Shown: positions 10,618-24,395, numbered from the stretch's first letter. The stretch: DNA of 64,000 nucleotides from Mesomycoplasma neurolyticum (GCF_900660485.1 NZ_LR214951.1:558001-622000), one strand, 5' to 3'. A program made the numbers and translations. The notes: generated by a model not told the origin, from the sequence alone.

Positions 10618-11058
10618 TTATAACTCTTTTGATAAATTATTGATTACTTCATTTGCTCTTGTATGAAAAAAGTAAATCCCAACAAATGATGTAAAAAATG
10701 AAATAATAAATAAAGTAGATAAAGTAGATTTGTTAGTTTTTAATGTTTTTGTTTGAGAATATAAGTGTTGAATATCGTTTGCTAAAATATATTTATAAGT
10801 TCTACCAAAAAATAAAGACATCTGTGCCAAAACAATAAAAAATATAACAAAAGATAATGATCAAACAGAAGAAAAAATTGTTTTTTGTAAATCAATTATT
10901 TTATTTTCTTCTAGCATTTCTAGTTGTGCTTTAATTGCTGAAATAAGTCCAATAAGCATAAGAATAATTACAATAGCCATTGATATTCCAAAAAGAAGTC
11001 AAACTATAATTCTTACTTTTTTTCATTTTTGTATTTTTTTTGCTAAATCTTGTTGCAT
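10618..11058 (-). CDS. Small membrane protein, paralogue 1 (146 aa)
   Basis: Function unknown. Topology: a charged N-terminus (KKIQKWKKVRIIVWLLFG), TM1 at about 17-45, TM2 at about 65-90, a hydrophilic stretch with YKYILANDIQHLY, and TM3 at about 120-140. It shares W-K-K-x-R-I-x-x-W-x-L-F-G and Y-x-L-A-N-x-I-x-x-x-Y with the gene at 11681-12160, so the two are tandem paralogues. The start has a good Shine-Dalgarno (TTGAGGAGAAAAATG). Confidence 0.75.
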
Positions 11059-11140
11059 TTTTCTCCTCAATATTTTAAATATAATATTATTATATATTTT
11101 AAATAATTTTTTTTCAAAAATGTTTTAAAAAAATGTTTTA

Positions 11141-11600
11141 TTATATTATTTTAATTAAATTTTTTATTTTTTTAAAATAATTTATATTTAAATTACTTTT
11201 ATCACTATTAAATTCATTTATTTCTTTATAATATTGACTATTATGATTTAAAATTTTGTTTGCAATTATATTAAAAAATATTCAAGCAATAGGTTATCAT
11301 AAGAGAGCTGTTGTTGAAAGTATAAACTTATGATTAAAAACGTGTTTTTTTCATGCTCTTTTACAGGAAAATGTTTTTTTATAATTTTTCTAGCTATGTT
11401 AAATTTTTTAACTCTTCCAATAAATAAAACAGTAGAAACAATAACATAACATAAAAATTCTATTAGTCATAATACTATATTTCGTGGAAACAAATTAAAA
11501 ATATAATTTCTATAATAAAAATACAAATGCGACAAATCAAATAATTTTTCTATTTTTTTTCATATTCTAATTCATGTTTTTTTGTTTAAATTTATTTTTA
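11141..11600 (-). pseudogene. Decayed third paralogue of the small membrane-protein family
   Basis: Split over frames on the minus strand. One segment reads RIWKKNRKIIWFVAFVFLL, matching the W-K-K-x-R-I-x-x-W start of both neighbours. A middle segment reads FLCYVIVSTVLFIGRVKKFN, like the VGRVLKYSLAN area of paralogue 2. A third, reading IAWIFFNIIANKIL and ending at the TAA at 11141, matches the last helix. At least two frameshifts and several stops separate them, so this is a dead copy between two live ones. Confidence 0.6.
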
Positions 11601-11631
11601 TCTCTAATTTTTTATTATACTTTTTTTTAAT

Positions 11632-11660
11632 AAAAAAAACCACTACAAAGTAATGGTTTC
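11632..11660 (-). terminator. Terminator downstream of paralogue 2
   Basis: AAACCA (11637-11642) pairs with TGGTTT (11654-11659), extended by TA/TA after one mismatch. It is followed on the minus strand by eight T. It lies 21 bp past the stop at 11681. Confidence 0.6.
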
Positions 11661-11680
11661 AAATAAAAAATGACTAAATA

Positions 11681-12160
11681 TTATGATAATGTTCTATTTG
11701 TTGTCTCAGATTCTAAAGAATCTAACATTTGAACTTTGGCAAATATATCATTGGCTTTTACATGAAATATTATTGTTGCAATTATAGGCAATAAAAAAAT
11801 TGAAAGAACAAGTCAAATTATTAAATTTGAATTACTTGGATATTGTTTTTGCATTAAATAAATATTTTCTATTTTATTAGCTAAACTATACTTTAAAACT
11901 CTTCCAACTATTAGTGTAATCCCTTGTCCAATAGACCCAACAAGTGCTAATGCAAAACCTACGCCTGTAAAAGCTAAAAGTGAATTAGATTTTTGAGATA
12001 CCGGACCTAATAATGTCTGAACAATCACTACATCACTCGCAGCTTTAATCATTAATATAATACCTATAATTATAAACAAAGCAAATGCACCAAAAAGTAC
12101 TCAAATAACAATTCTAGTTTTTTTTCATTTTTCTAGTTCTTCTTTTAAATTGAAATTCAT
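11681..12160 (-). CDS. Small membrane protein, paralogue 2 (159 aa)
   Basis: Function unknown. Same plan as the 10618 gene: basic N-terminus ELEKWKKTRIVIWVLFGAFA, TM1 at about 15-42, TM2 at about 65-90 (LLAFTGVGFALALVGSIGQG), a conserved VGRVLKYSLANKIENIY segment and TM3 at about 118-138. A strong ribosome binding site precedes the ATG (GGAGGTAAAAATG). It is the most intact of three tandem copies. Confidence 0.75.
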
Positions 12161-12274
12161 TTTTACCTCCAAGTTTTTTATTATACTTTTTTATTTTTTT
12201 TTTGGTAATTAAAATCAAAAAAAAGTGCAAAAATGCCAAAATTTCCATATAAAATTAATATTTTTTAGTAAATC

Positions 12275-12301
12275 TTTTTTTTTTTTTTTGTTTCATATAA
12301 T
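12275..12301 (+). promoter_or_regulatory. glp promoter with T15 homopolymer in the spacer
   Basis: A TATAAT -10 box (12296-12301) is preceded by a run of 15 T (12275-12289), which fills the region where the -35/-10 spacer lies. Slippage in such tracts changes spacer length and switches promoters in several mycoplasma variable-antigen genes. The effect on glpOKF is inferred. Confidence 0.6.
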
Positions 12302-12332
12302 AAACTTAAGTAAGTTATTTATGAAGAAAAAA

Positions 12333-13450
12333 ATGATTAAAAAATATGATATAGCAATTATAGGCGGCGGAATAATAGGTGCATCCATTGCTTATGAATT
12401 ATCTAAATATAAAAATAAAGTTGTTTTATTAGAAAAAATGTTTCTTTTGGAGAAGAAACATCAAAGAATAATTCTGGTGTTATTCATTGTGGTTTTGATG
12501 CTGAAAGTCATAAAGTTGAAGCTAGTCTTAACGTTTTAGGAAATAAACTATGACAAAAAGAAATTTTTCCTATTTTTAATTTTAAAAGAAAAAAAGTTGA
12601 TTCATTAGTTGTTGCATTTAATGAAAATGAAATGCAACATGTAAAACTTTTATATGAAAGAGGTCTAAAAAATAAAGTAAATAAAAAGCATTTGTTTATA
12701 TTAAATAAAAAGCAGACTTTAGAAAAAGAACCTTTTTTAAATAAAAATGTTTTTGGTGCACTTTTATGCAATAATTCTTATGCAATTGATCCTTACGAGG
12801 CAACAAATGAATTTATTAAAACTAGTGAAAATTTTGGTGTTAAAACAATGCTAGAATTTCATGTAAATGAAATAAAATATGAAGATAAAATGTTTACGAT
12901 AAAAAGTAAAACAAACACTGAAATTAAAGCTAAAATCATTATTAATGCTGCAGGTCATTATGCAGATGAAATTGCCAAATTAGCTAATTATCCCGATTTT
13001 GAACAAACAACAAAACGAGGAGAATATATTGTTTTAAGTCATAACATTAAAAACAAAGTTTCTAATGTTTGTTTTATGGTACCAACAATTCACGGTAAAG
13101 GTGTTATTGTGGCTCCAATGTTAAATGGTAATTTTTTAGTTGGTCCCACAGCTGAAGATCATGTTAAAAAAGACGAAACTTCCTTTATTACACATGAAAA
13201 ATATATAGAAATTATTAAAATTGGTAAACATTTAATTCCTGAATTAGAAACAGAAAAAATTGTTTCTCGTTTTGCAGGTTCAAGACCAATTGATGTAAAA
13301 ACAAATGATTTTGTTATTGGTTATGCTAAAGCTAATAAACACTTTATTAATGCCGCGGGTATGCAATCACCTGGTTTATCTTCAGCTCCTGCAATTGCTA
13401 AAGAAATTGTTAAATTAATTGAAAAAACAGATTTTAAATTAAAAACTTAA
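12333..13450 (+). CDS. glpO: Glycerol-3-phosphate oxidase, frameshifted
   Basis: FAD-dependent oxidation of glycerol 3-phosphate to dihydroxyacetone phosphate, releasing H2O2, a key mycoplasma cytotoxic product. The N-terminal dinucleotide fold is YDIAIIGGGIIGASIAYELS. The frame is lost after VVLLEK at an A6 run (12433-12438). One extra A continues it as NVSFGEETSKNNSGVIHCGF, and the rest runs open to 13450 with the FAD-site RPIDVKTNDFVIG and AAGMQSPGLSSAPAIA. As written, translation stops at 12539. ATG 12333 gives the family-typical start and 12321 is an alternative. It is the first gene of glpO-glpK-glpF. Confidence 0.85.
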
Positions 13451-13494
13451 TTTTGCTAAATAACTTACTAATTTATCAAAAAAAGGAGTTTAAT

Positions 13495-15018
<1,524 letters not shown>

Positions 15019-15019
15019 T

Positions 15020-15763
15020 ATGCAACACCTTGATATATTAGGGGAATTTCTTGGTACCTTAGTTTTAATTTTATTAGGTAATGGGGTTGGTATGTCTGTT
15101 AGTTTAAAAAGAATGTTTGCCAACCAATCAGGCAGATGACTCATGATTACTTTTGGATGAGCATTTGCTGTTTTAATGGGTGTAATTGTAGCAAGTTCAT
15201 TAGGTGCACCGGGGCACATAAATCCTGCGGTTTCATTATTTGCACTATTTGGTGATAAAAAAATAGATAAATTTTTTGCTTATAGTGCTGTACAAATTTT
15301 AGGTGCTTTTAGTGGACAAATAATTTTATATATTATTAACTATAAACACATCAAAGAAACAGATGATTATGCAATTATTAGAAGCTGTAGTAGTACAAGT
15401 GGAGGTTTTAGTAACTTTAAAGAAAAAGGTCTTGCTCAAAACCTTATGTATGAATATGTAGCAACTTTAGTTTTAATAGGAATTATTTTTGCTTTAGGCA
15501 AAGGTGAAAATAAAAAATATTTCGAAAGTTTAGGACCTATTCCTGTTGTATTGCTTATTTCTTCATTAAGTTTATCATTAGGTAGTGTAACTGGCTATGC
15601 AATGAATCCAGCTCGTGATTTAGGTCCTAGAGTGGCTTTCCAATTATTTAGTATTTTTATTTGAAAACAAAAGAAAATTAATGGTGGTTGAGACTATAGT
15701 TTTGTTCCTATTATTTCTCCATTATTAGCCGGTACAACAATTGGATTATTTTCATTAATTTAA
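15020..15763 (+). CDS. glpF: Glycerol uptake facilitator (aquaglyceroporin)
   Basis: 247 residues, MIP family channel. The two half-helix pore signatures are GHINPAVSLFALF (about residue 66) and AMNPARDLGPRV (about residue 195), with six hydrophobic segments around them. The D-L-G-P-R extension after the second NPA is typical of glycerol-conducting members. It supplies glycerol to GlpK and GlpO. It has no clear ribosome site of its own and follows the glpK stop by one base, so it is probably translationally coupled. Confidence 0.95.
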
Positions 15764-15780
15764 TAATTTTACAAAATAAA

Positions 15781-15827
15781 AAAAACATCAAATATATAAA
15801 TAATTAATATATGTTTGATGTTTTTTT
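15781..15827 (+). terminator. Terminator of the glpOKF operon
   Basis: A 12-bp stem (AAAAACATCAAA with TTTGATGTTTTT at 15814-15825) with a T-run, 18 bp after the glpF stop. Confidence 0.85.
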
Positions 15828-16017
15828 AGATTATTGTTATTCAAATTCAATTTTTTTTACTTTTTTGATAAATAACAAGACTTTCTTTAATATTTATTTT
15901 TTCAACTAATCATTGTTGAAGTGATAAATTTCTAATAAACGCATCAATTTGGTTTTTTCTTTTGATATGTATAGTTGTGAAAAGAATACTAAAATTTGAA
16001 TTAAATATATTTTTGTT
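15826..16017 (-). pseudogene. Gene remnant, about 63 codons
   Basis: Minus-strand stretch without stops (UGA as Trp) reading QIDAFIRNLSLQQWLVEKI and ESLVIYQKSKKN, with protein-like composition. It has no start codon context and no continuation upstream. Family not recognised. It may be the C-terminus of a lost gene. Confidence 0.3.
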
Positions 16018-16610
16018 TTATAATTTTTTAATAATTTTAAGTTTAAACTTTCACAAGTATTATTTGAATCTATTGTTTCACTAGAATTTAAGCTGTTTTT
16101 TCCTGAATATGTTTTGCAATGTTTTATTTTTTATTTTTTTTCTAAATTTTTTTAAATAAAAAATCATATTTTCTTTTAGTTATAATTATTAACTTCATAA
16201 ATATAAAACATTTTTTATTTTTTCAACTTTTAATTCAACTTAATAAAGTGAATAGTTTAGCACTTTATTTCTATTGAATATACCAAAGGCTCTAATCTTA
16301 AAAACTTTTTTGTTTTTTTGTTTATTTCATAAGCTAAACTAAATATTTTTTCTACTGTTTACAATTTTTAAATATAAAGAAAAAATTATTTAAATAAAAA
16401 TTATTTAAAAATTCATTTTTTAATAATTTTTATTCAGGCATTTATTTTTATCATAATATTTTTAATTATTAAATAGAAAGATTTTGATGCTTTAAACTAA
16501 TTTTTATTGTTTTTTAACATTTTGAATTTTGTATATTGTTTATATTGTTATCACCATAAACATTACAAAAATAAGAATTACTAAAATAAAAATATAAAAT
16601 AAAAAACTGC
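16018..16610. other. AT-rich noncoding region
   Basis: No supportable reading frame or RNA gene seen, only A/T homopolymers and short repeats of TTTTTAATAATTTTTA type. Confidence 0.5.
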
Positions 16611-18223
16611 TTATTTTTGTGGTTTTTTTATTTTATATTTTCTACTCTTGTTTTTGCCCATTGGTTCTATTAAGTTTTCTTTTACCATTTTAGAAAGTAT
16701 TTCTCTAACTCTAGAACGTTTCAAATTTAATTCTTTTTCTATTTCTGAAGATTTAAAATATTCATTATTTTTTGAAAAAGATAAAATTTTTTCTATATTT
16801 TCCTTTAAATAAGTTATTTTTTTTACTTTTAAATTATCTATATTGTTAAAAGTTGCTAATTTATTTGATTCTAATTTTTGTTGATAATTTAATGAATTTA
16901 TCGCCGGGGTTAATGATTTATCGCCGGGGTTTGATGAATTTATCACCGGGGTTAATGATTTATCGCCGGGGTTTGATGAATTTATCGCCGGGGTTAAAGA
17001 TTTATCGCCGGGGTTTGATGAATTTATAAATGTTTTTTCTATTTCATTAAAACTATTTTTAGATTTTATATCTTTATGTATCTCATAATTTAAATTTCAT
17101 AATTTAACCTTGAAATATCTATCAGTAGATTCAAAAATAGGTTTATAATTTTTACTATATTTTTCAGAACGTTCATATGATTTGATAATTTCTTGTATTC
17201 CACTAGCGCTAATTTCCATAAATTTCATTCTAAACATAAGATCAGCAGTAATACGATTTCTTCTTTCTGATGGAATATTCATAATATTTAAATCTTGTAT
17301 TTTTTCATTAGAATACATTCCACCTGGAGAAGTAATTTCTAATCTATCATCATAAATATCTATAGAAATTTCTGAATCATCTCTTGTATAATCTCGATGA
17401 ACTAATGCATTAACAATTACCTCTCTAATTGCTTCCTTTGGATAATCATAATATTCATTACGTCCATACAAATCTTTTTTTCACATTAAATTTGAATGTT
17501 TTTTTATGAATTCAATACTTTTTTCTAGTAAATATAAAATACTTCCTTTATATATAACATAGTCTAATGTTTTAATATCATTATTAGGTGCTTTATCAAG
17601 GCCGTTTCATCTTCTACAATAAACTCTTGAATATTTTTCAGGCAATCCATCATCTGAAAAAAGAAGGCCTGCATTAGTTAATTGTTCATTTTTATTAATT
17701 AAGTTAAATGAATAAAAGTCTTTTATGTCAATTCTTTTATTTGTCTTTTCTAAATAAATTTTTTCAAATTTCTTAAAAGTTGTATCATTTTTATTTTTTC
17801 CAGAATCCATTTCATCAAATCTTACTTTTTTACCTTGTAAAATTAAGTTATCTAATTGAGAACCGGTTACATTGATTGTTGTATTACCATTTCTAATATA
17901 AGCTTTATTACTAAAATAATAAGGTTTTTCTTCTCCTTCAAAAATAATAAGCTCTATAATTTCTTTGTTTTCTTTATTTTTTATGGACAAATCATGATTT
18001 ATAAATTTACTAAAACATTCATTTATTTTACTGCTAATAAATTCAGAATCTTTTTTAGCATTTTTCAATCCTACTCATTCATCATTATCAGAGATACCAA
18101 AAAGAATCGTACCACCAGATCCATTAGCAAATGCACAAACAGTTTTTAATCAATGTTTTGTTTTTTTCTTTCAACAGCAACTTTTTTTTCTAATTTTTTT
18201 GTTTCGCCTTTAATTTCATTCAT
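16611..18223 (-). CDS. AlbA_2/Schlafen-type ATP-binding protein with HTH, frameshifted near 5' end
   Basis: About 536 residues if repaired. The N-terminal [15 protein letters not shown] runs into a stop after an A7 run (18161-18167). One more A joins it to [20 protein letters not shown] (AlbA_2 core). The middle has the HATPase_c_4 motifs [20 protein letters not shown] and [18 protein letters not shown]. The C-terminus is a winged helix ([20 protein letters not shown]). Between them lies a 14-residue repeat ([14 protein letters not shown], three copies). It has the same architecture as the 8813-10243 protein but a different linker. Role unknown, possibly regulation or defence. Confidence 0.7.
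16894..17019 (-). repeat. In-frame 42-bp minisatellite, three units
   Basis: Three tandem 42-bp units, each containing two copies of TTATCGCCGGGGTT-like sequence, with one ATCACC variant in the middle unit. It encodes a 14-residue repeat in the linker of the AlbA-type protein. CCCCGGCGAT and CGCCGGGG are the most GC-rich words for kilobases around, so copy number is likely to vary. Confidence 0.9.
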
Positions 18224-18317
18224 AAAAATAAGCCCTTTTAAAAAATATATATTTTTTATAAAAATTATAGCATATTAAAAAATATTTAATTTTTTATCTA
18301 CATTTTACAGGAAATAA

Positions 18318-18357
18318 AAAAACTAAATCCAAGTGCAAAAATTTAGATTTAGTTTTT
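18318..18357. terminator. 12-bp perfect hairpin, terminator-like
   Basis: AAAAACTAAATC (18318-18329) pairs with GATTTAGTTTTT (18346-18357). It lies upstream of the 18223 gene, so it would end transcription entering from either side. Confidence 0.6.
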
Positions 18358-19308
18358 GTTTAAAAAATATTTAATTTTTATTTTTTTACTATAAATATCT
18401 TTATAGATTTTTTCAATATTTCTACATTTTAGACCGCTTTATAAATTTTTTTATTAACCAATAAAAGTTAAAGTATTGAAATATTTTTCAAGTTTAAATA
18501 AAATATGAAAACTAATAATTATTGTTGTTCTAGGATTCTTTAATTATTTTAAAAAATTTAATTGTTCAAATCTTTTTGTTACATTTAAATTAATTCTTTG
18601 TTTATCCAAAATAAATAAGTCTAATTTGGTTAAAATAACTTGAATTAATAAAACTTTTTTTGTATTTACAAATTGAAAAGCAATGCTAAAAATAAATTGC
18701 ATTAAAATAAATAAAACAATTTTTATTGGTATTTTTTCAATAAAAAACAGAAATTCAACTGTACATTAAAAATTAAAAAAGCACAAACCATATGTCTGCA
18801 TAGCCAAAATAAAAGTGCATTAAGTAATAAATATATTAGCTAAATTAAATATACAAACACTATTGTACAAAGCAGTAATAATTTATTAAAAAAATGTTTT
18901 TTTAGTAAATTTTTTAAAAATTATCAAATATCAAAATTATTTTTTTAGTTTTATCAAAAATAATAGATGATATATTTACAACTAAAATTGAAATCAAAAA
19001 ATAGGTAAAAGTTGTCGAACTACAAAAATAGCTAGATATCAAAGTTTTTAAAACCCTTAAAATAAAATATTAATGCAAAAAATGAAAAAAACAAACATAA
19101 GCTAGGTATTATAAAAAAAGATTTTTTTCTAAGAATTTTCTTTAAATAAGAATTAAAAATTTAGATAATAATTTTTGTTTAAATTAATCTTCATGCATCT
19201 TACTTTTCTTAAATTTTATGTTTTTAGACATATAAAAAATATAATAAATTTATTTACCAACTTGTTAAAACTATTTATTTTTGTTTTTTTTAAAAAACAT
19301 TTATAATT
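18358..19308. other. AT-rich noncoding region, about 950 bp
   Basis: Stops occur in all frames even with UGA as Trp. A short GCACAAACCATATGTCTGC patch near 18781 stands out by composition, but I could not assign it. Probably decayed sequence. Confidence 0.45.
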
Positions 19309-20088
19309 ATGCCTATGACAACAAAATTTTTTAATTTAGAACAAAAACAAAATAAAAAATTTTTAATTTTTGGAATATTTGTTTTTATTACAACTTTATT
19401 AGGTATAATTAAAAATATTGTAATGTATCAACCTTTTATTATTGAAAGTCAGACTTTAGATATTGATATATTATTTGGTAGAGCATCATCTATTTTTTAT
19501 TTTACATATCAGACAAATTTTTTATTATCAATAGCACTTATAGTCGTTGCTTTACGTCCTAATTCAATGAGTGCAAGACAATTTTTATTTGGTAGCACAT
19601 CTTTAATTACAATTACATTTTTAGTATATTGAACTTTAATTGGACCTTTTAATTCTTGAAATAACTTTTGACATTCAATTGTTTCGATAACAACACATTT
19701 AATTAATCCACTAATAGGTTTTTATGCTTTATATTTAATAAAAAATAAATTAATTGTAAATAAAAGAGTTATTCTAATTGCTTCATTTTATTTTTTTTCT
19801 TATTTTATTTTTCAAGCTTTAATTTATAGCTCAACTTTTAAAGAATGAAACTATATTGCGCCTGATGGTAAAGAAATTAAATTTTATGATGGTATTTCTA
19901 TTTATGAATTTTCAAACTATTCAAAGCCTTTTTTATATAAAGAAAAATATATGCCTTTAGTTATAGTATTAGATTTAATTCTTTTTGTTTTAGCTATTGT
20001 TTTCCCTTTATTAATAAGCTTATTTTGAAAAAAAGTCTATAAAATAAAGATTCAGAAAAAAAAATTTGCTTTATTAAATAAAAAATAA
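19309..20088 (+). CDS. Polytopic membrane protein, 259 aa
   Basis: Six or so hydrophobic segments (starting about residues 17, 60, 90, 125, 155 and 220), with a polar YQTNFLLSIALIVVALRP motif and SITTHLINPLIGFYALYLI. The TYQTN ... H..NP layout recalls the Pr6Pr/FAR-17a-like or DUF1600-type families common in mycoplasmas. That assignment is tentative. It is a single-gene unit ending in a bidirectional terminator. Substrate unknown. Confidence 0.7.
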
Positions 20089-20125
20089 AAAAAATATAAG
20101 GTGAATTTTATCTTATATTTTTTTT
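20087..20125. terminator. Bidirectional terminator between convergent genes
   Basis: A 14-bp perfect stem (AAAAAAAATATAAG at 20087-20100 with its complement at 20112-20125) between the plus-strand membrane protein and the minus-strand 20131 gene. Confidence 0.8.
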
Positions 20126-20130
20126 ATTTT

Positions 20131-20501
20131 TTATTTATCTATTATTTTAAGATCAAAAATGAATTCATTAACTTTTTGGTCATTTTTATTGCTATAAACC
20201 TCATATTTAAAATAAAAGTTATTTTCACTTTGTTTTAGTTCTAAAAGTAAAAAATAAATTTTTAAAGTTAAATTTGGTAAATTGTAAATATTTTCAACAA
20301 TTTTATTTTTAATCATATGAATTTTAGAAAACGAATTAATAATAAAAATTTCATTTTCTAAAATTTCAATAAAAATATTATCTTTGTTTATCAAATGTTT
20401 AAAATTTAAAATTGTTTTATTTTTTGTTTTAGTTTGCTTTAGATCACTAATAAATTGTTCAACTTTTTTTTCATCATTTTGGATTTGGATAGATTTATAA
20501 T

Positions 20502-20511
<10 letters not shown>
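20131..20511 (-). CDS. Hypothetical protein, 126 aa
   Basis: Not recognised with certainty. It is a soluble, lysine-rich protein with alternating hydrophobic strands (NIFIEILENEIFIINSFSKI, LTLKIYFLLLELKQ, FYFKYEVYS), suggesting a small beta-barrel, perhaps DUF1934-like. The start is GTG 20511, overlapping the end of gltX by 10 bases, so it is coupled to gltX. Confidence 0.6.
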
Positions 20512-21899
<1,388 letters not shown>

Positions 21900-21987
21900 T
21901 TTTTTTACTTTCTTTTTGATATTTTTTTTTAATTTTAGAGTATATTATATTATATAACATTAAATTATAAACAATATTGGAGGCATT

Positions 21988-23250
21988 ATGAAATTTGTTG
22001 ATGAAGTGAAAATCAAAGTGATTGCTGGTAAAGGTGGAAATGGTATTATTTCCTTTAGGAGAGAAGCGCATGTCGATCGTGGCGGTCCTGATGGTGGAGA
22101 TGGTGGAGATGGTGGCTCAATTTATTTTGTAGGTCACCCTGGTAAAAACACACTATTACATTTACATCTTCAAAAAATGATTAAAGGTTTTGATGGTGAA
22201 AATGGTAGAAGAAAAAATCAATATGGAGCAAAAGGAAAAGATGTTTTTGTTGATGTGCCATTAGGAACATTAGTTTATGATGGTTTAAATTTAATGCATG
22301 ATATTATCGAAGAAAAACCTTACTTAATAGCTAAAGGTGGTAAGGGTGGAAGAGGTAATACCAAATTTAAATCATCAAGAAACACAGCACCAAGGCTTTG
22401 TGAAAATGGTGATTTAGGGGAAAAAATGGACCTAAAATTAACATTAAAAGTTTTAGCTGATGTTGGTTTTGTTGGTAAACCATCAGCAGGAAAATCAACT
22501 ATTTTATCTCAAATTTCAAATGCAAAACCTAAAATTGCTAATTATGATTTTACAACTTTAGTTCCGCAATTAGGACTAACAAAATATTTCGATAACTCTT
22601 TTGTTGTTGCAGATTTACCTGGTTTAATTAAAGGTGCTTCTGAAGGTAAAGGTTTAGGGCATCAATTTTTAAAACATATTGAAAGATGTAGAATTATTGC
22701 TCATGTAATTGATTTTGGTTCAGAAGAAAAAAACTCAATAAATAATTTTGAACAAATAAATAATGAACTAAGAAAATATAATGAAAAATTAGCAATGCGT
22801 AAACAAGTTATTGTAGCTAATAAATCAGATTTACCTTTTTTTAAAAGTAATTTAACTATTTTTAAAAAGAAATTTAAAAATTTAGAAATTGTAGAAATTA
22901 GTGCTTTAAATTCCAAAAACATAGATGAACTAAAAAAAGTTTTATGAAATGAATTGTCAAAAGAAAAAACAGAAGTTATAGAAAAAACATATTCAGAAAT
23001 TAATATTAAACTAGAAAATTGACATGAAATTAAAAAAATTCATGAAGGTTTATATGAAATTTTAGGTCCTGAAATTGAAAAAATTTACAACAAAATTCCT
23101 TTAGTATCTCATGATAATTTAATGCGTTTTAATTATCAACTCAAAAAAATGGGAATTTGAGATGAATTAATTAAATTAAAAATAAATGTTGGTGATACAG
23201 TAAGGATTTTAGATTATGAATTTACTTGAGAAGATGATTATAAAGATTAA
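21988..23250 (+). CDS. obgE: Obg-family GTPase
   Basis: 420 residues, essential ribosome-associated GTPase. The glycine-rich Obg fold (1-155) has [16 protein letters not shown] and [16 protein letters not shown]. The G domain has GKPSAGKST (G1), [10 protein letters not shown] (G2), [16 protein letters not shown] (G3), NKSD (G4) and ISALN (G5). The C-terminal OCT domain follows at about 345-420. The ATG is preceded by TTGGAGGCATT. Confidence 0.96.
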
Positions 23251-23302
23251 AAACAAAAAACAGTATTTTTTAACTTTTAAAAAATATTTTTTTTGGTAAA
23301 AT

Positions 23303-23400
23303 TTTAAATGCAATATATGGAGATAATAACTGTATAAAAAAATACTTAATTTGTTATTTGAATATATAAAACTTATAACCTTATTGCATTAAACTAAAAA
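23303..23400 (+). ncRNA. L10 (rplJL) leader
   Basis: Upstream of rplJ, AATGCAATA (23307-23315) pairs with TATTGCATT (23382-23390), enclosing the GGAGATAATAACTG side and an internal region. This is the closing stem expected of the ribosomal protein L10 leader, where L10(L12)4 binding represses translation. A TAAAAT -10-like box lies at 23297-23302. Assigned from position and pairing, not by covariance search. Confidence 0.7.
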
Positions 23401-23422
23401 TTTTATAATAAAAGGAGGTTAA

Positions 23423-23917
23423 ATGAATTCCTTTAGAAGAGAAAAAGAAAACATTGTTTCTGAAATTAAAGATAATTTAAACAATTCATCATCTTTAATT
23501 ATCGCTGAATATCGTGGACTTAAGGTTTCTGAATTGCAAAATTTAAGAAAAGAACTTAAAGAAGCTAAAGTTAATGTTAAAGTATATAAAAATAGATTGT
23601 TTAAAATTGCTGCAAATGAATTAAACCATGGAACTTTAAGTGATGTTCTTGTTGGACCAAATATTTTTGCATTTGGAACAGAAGATTCAATTGCTCCAGC
23701 AAAAATTATTGCTAAATTTGCTAAGAAACACCCAAATGTTGTATTAAAAGGTGGTATTTATGAAAATACTGTTATTGATGCAAATGAAGCTCAAAAAGTT
23801 GCAACATTACCAAACTATGAAGAAGCACTTACAATGCTTGCAAGTTCATTGATGGGCGGACTCAGACAATTATCAATTGGACTAAAAATGCTAGTTGATG
23901 AAGAAAAAATTAAATAA
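23423..23917 (+). CDS. rplJ: 50S ribosomal protein L10
   Basis: 164 residues. Core motifs seen are [37 protein letters not shown] and [21 protein letters not shown]. It anchors L7/L12 dimers on the ribosomal stalk. A strong AAAGGAGG precedes the ATG. Followed by rplL. Confidence 0.97.
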   Translation: MNSFRREKENIVSEIKDNLNNSSSLIIAEYRGLKVSELQNLRKELKEAKVNVKVYKNRLFKIAANELNHGTLSDVLVGPNIFAFGTEDSIAPAKIIAKFAKKHPNVVLKGGIYENTVIDANEAQKVATLPNYEEALTMLASSLMGGLRQLSIGLKMLVDEEKIK

Positions 23918-23962
23918 ATTAATTAAACTAAATAAATTATAGAAAGAATCAAGGAGATTAAA

Positions 23963-24331
23963 ATGGCAAAATTAACTAAAGAATTATTTATTGAATCATT
24001 AAAAGAAATGTCTATTAAAGAAGTGATGGAATTAGTAGAGGCAATGAAAGAAGAATTCGGAATCGACCCTTCAGCTGTTGCTGTTGCAGCAGCTCCGGCT
24101 GAGGCTGCTGCTGAAGCTAAATCAGAAGTAAACATTACTTTAAAATCTGATGGTGGACAAAAAGTTCAAGTTATTAAAACTGTTAAAGAATTATTGGGAC
24201 TTGGATTAATGGAGGCTAAAAAATTAGTTGACACAATCCCTGTTGTAATTAAAGAAAATGTTAAAGTGTCTGAAGCCGAGGAAATAAAAGCTAAATTAGA
24301 AGCATTAGGTGCTGAAGTTACTTTAGATTAA
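23963..24331 (+). CDS. rplL: 50S ribosomal protein L7/L12
   Basis: 122 residues. N-terminal dimerisation helices ([20 protein letters not shown]), an Ala-rich hinge ([16 protein letters not shown]) and the C-terminal factor-binding domain ([20 protein letters not shown], then [16 protein letters not shown]). It recruits translation GTPases. Start at ATG after AAGGAGATTAAA. Confidence 0.98.
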   Translation: MAKLTKELFIESLKEMSIKEVMELVEAMKEEFGIDPSAVAVAAAPAEAAAEAKSEVNITLKSDGGQKVQVIKTVKELLGLGLMEAKKLVDTIPVVIKENVKVSEAEEIKAKLEALGAEVTLD

Positions 24332-24346
24332 TAAATTAATATTATT

Positions 24347-24395
24347 AAAACCCAAGAGAATACAAAATAATGTTTAAAGTATTCTCTTGGGTTTT
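24347..24395 (+). terminator. Terminator of rplJL
   Basis: A perfect 17-bp stem, AAAACCCAAGAGAATAC (24347-24363) with its complement at 24379-24395, followed by T-rich sequence. It is the strongest terminator in the window. Confidence 0.95.

Noticed and set aside
16894..17019. Possible CRISPR or iteron array from the repeated GCCGGGG words
   Set aside because: The repeats are in frame with, and encode part of, a protein linker. There are no unique spacers.
22701..22922. Open minus-strand frame of 73 codons within obgE
   Set aside because: It is the antisense shadow of a strongly conserved G domain, with no ribosome site.
23923..24135. Alanine-rich minus-strand frame opposite rplL
   Set aside because: It mirrors the Ala-rich hinge codons of L7/L12 and has no independent support.
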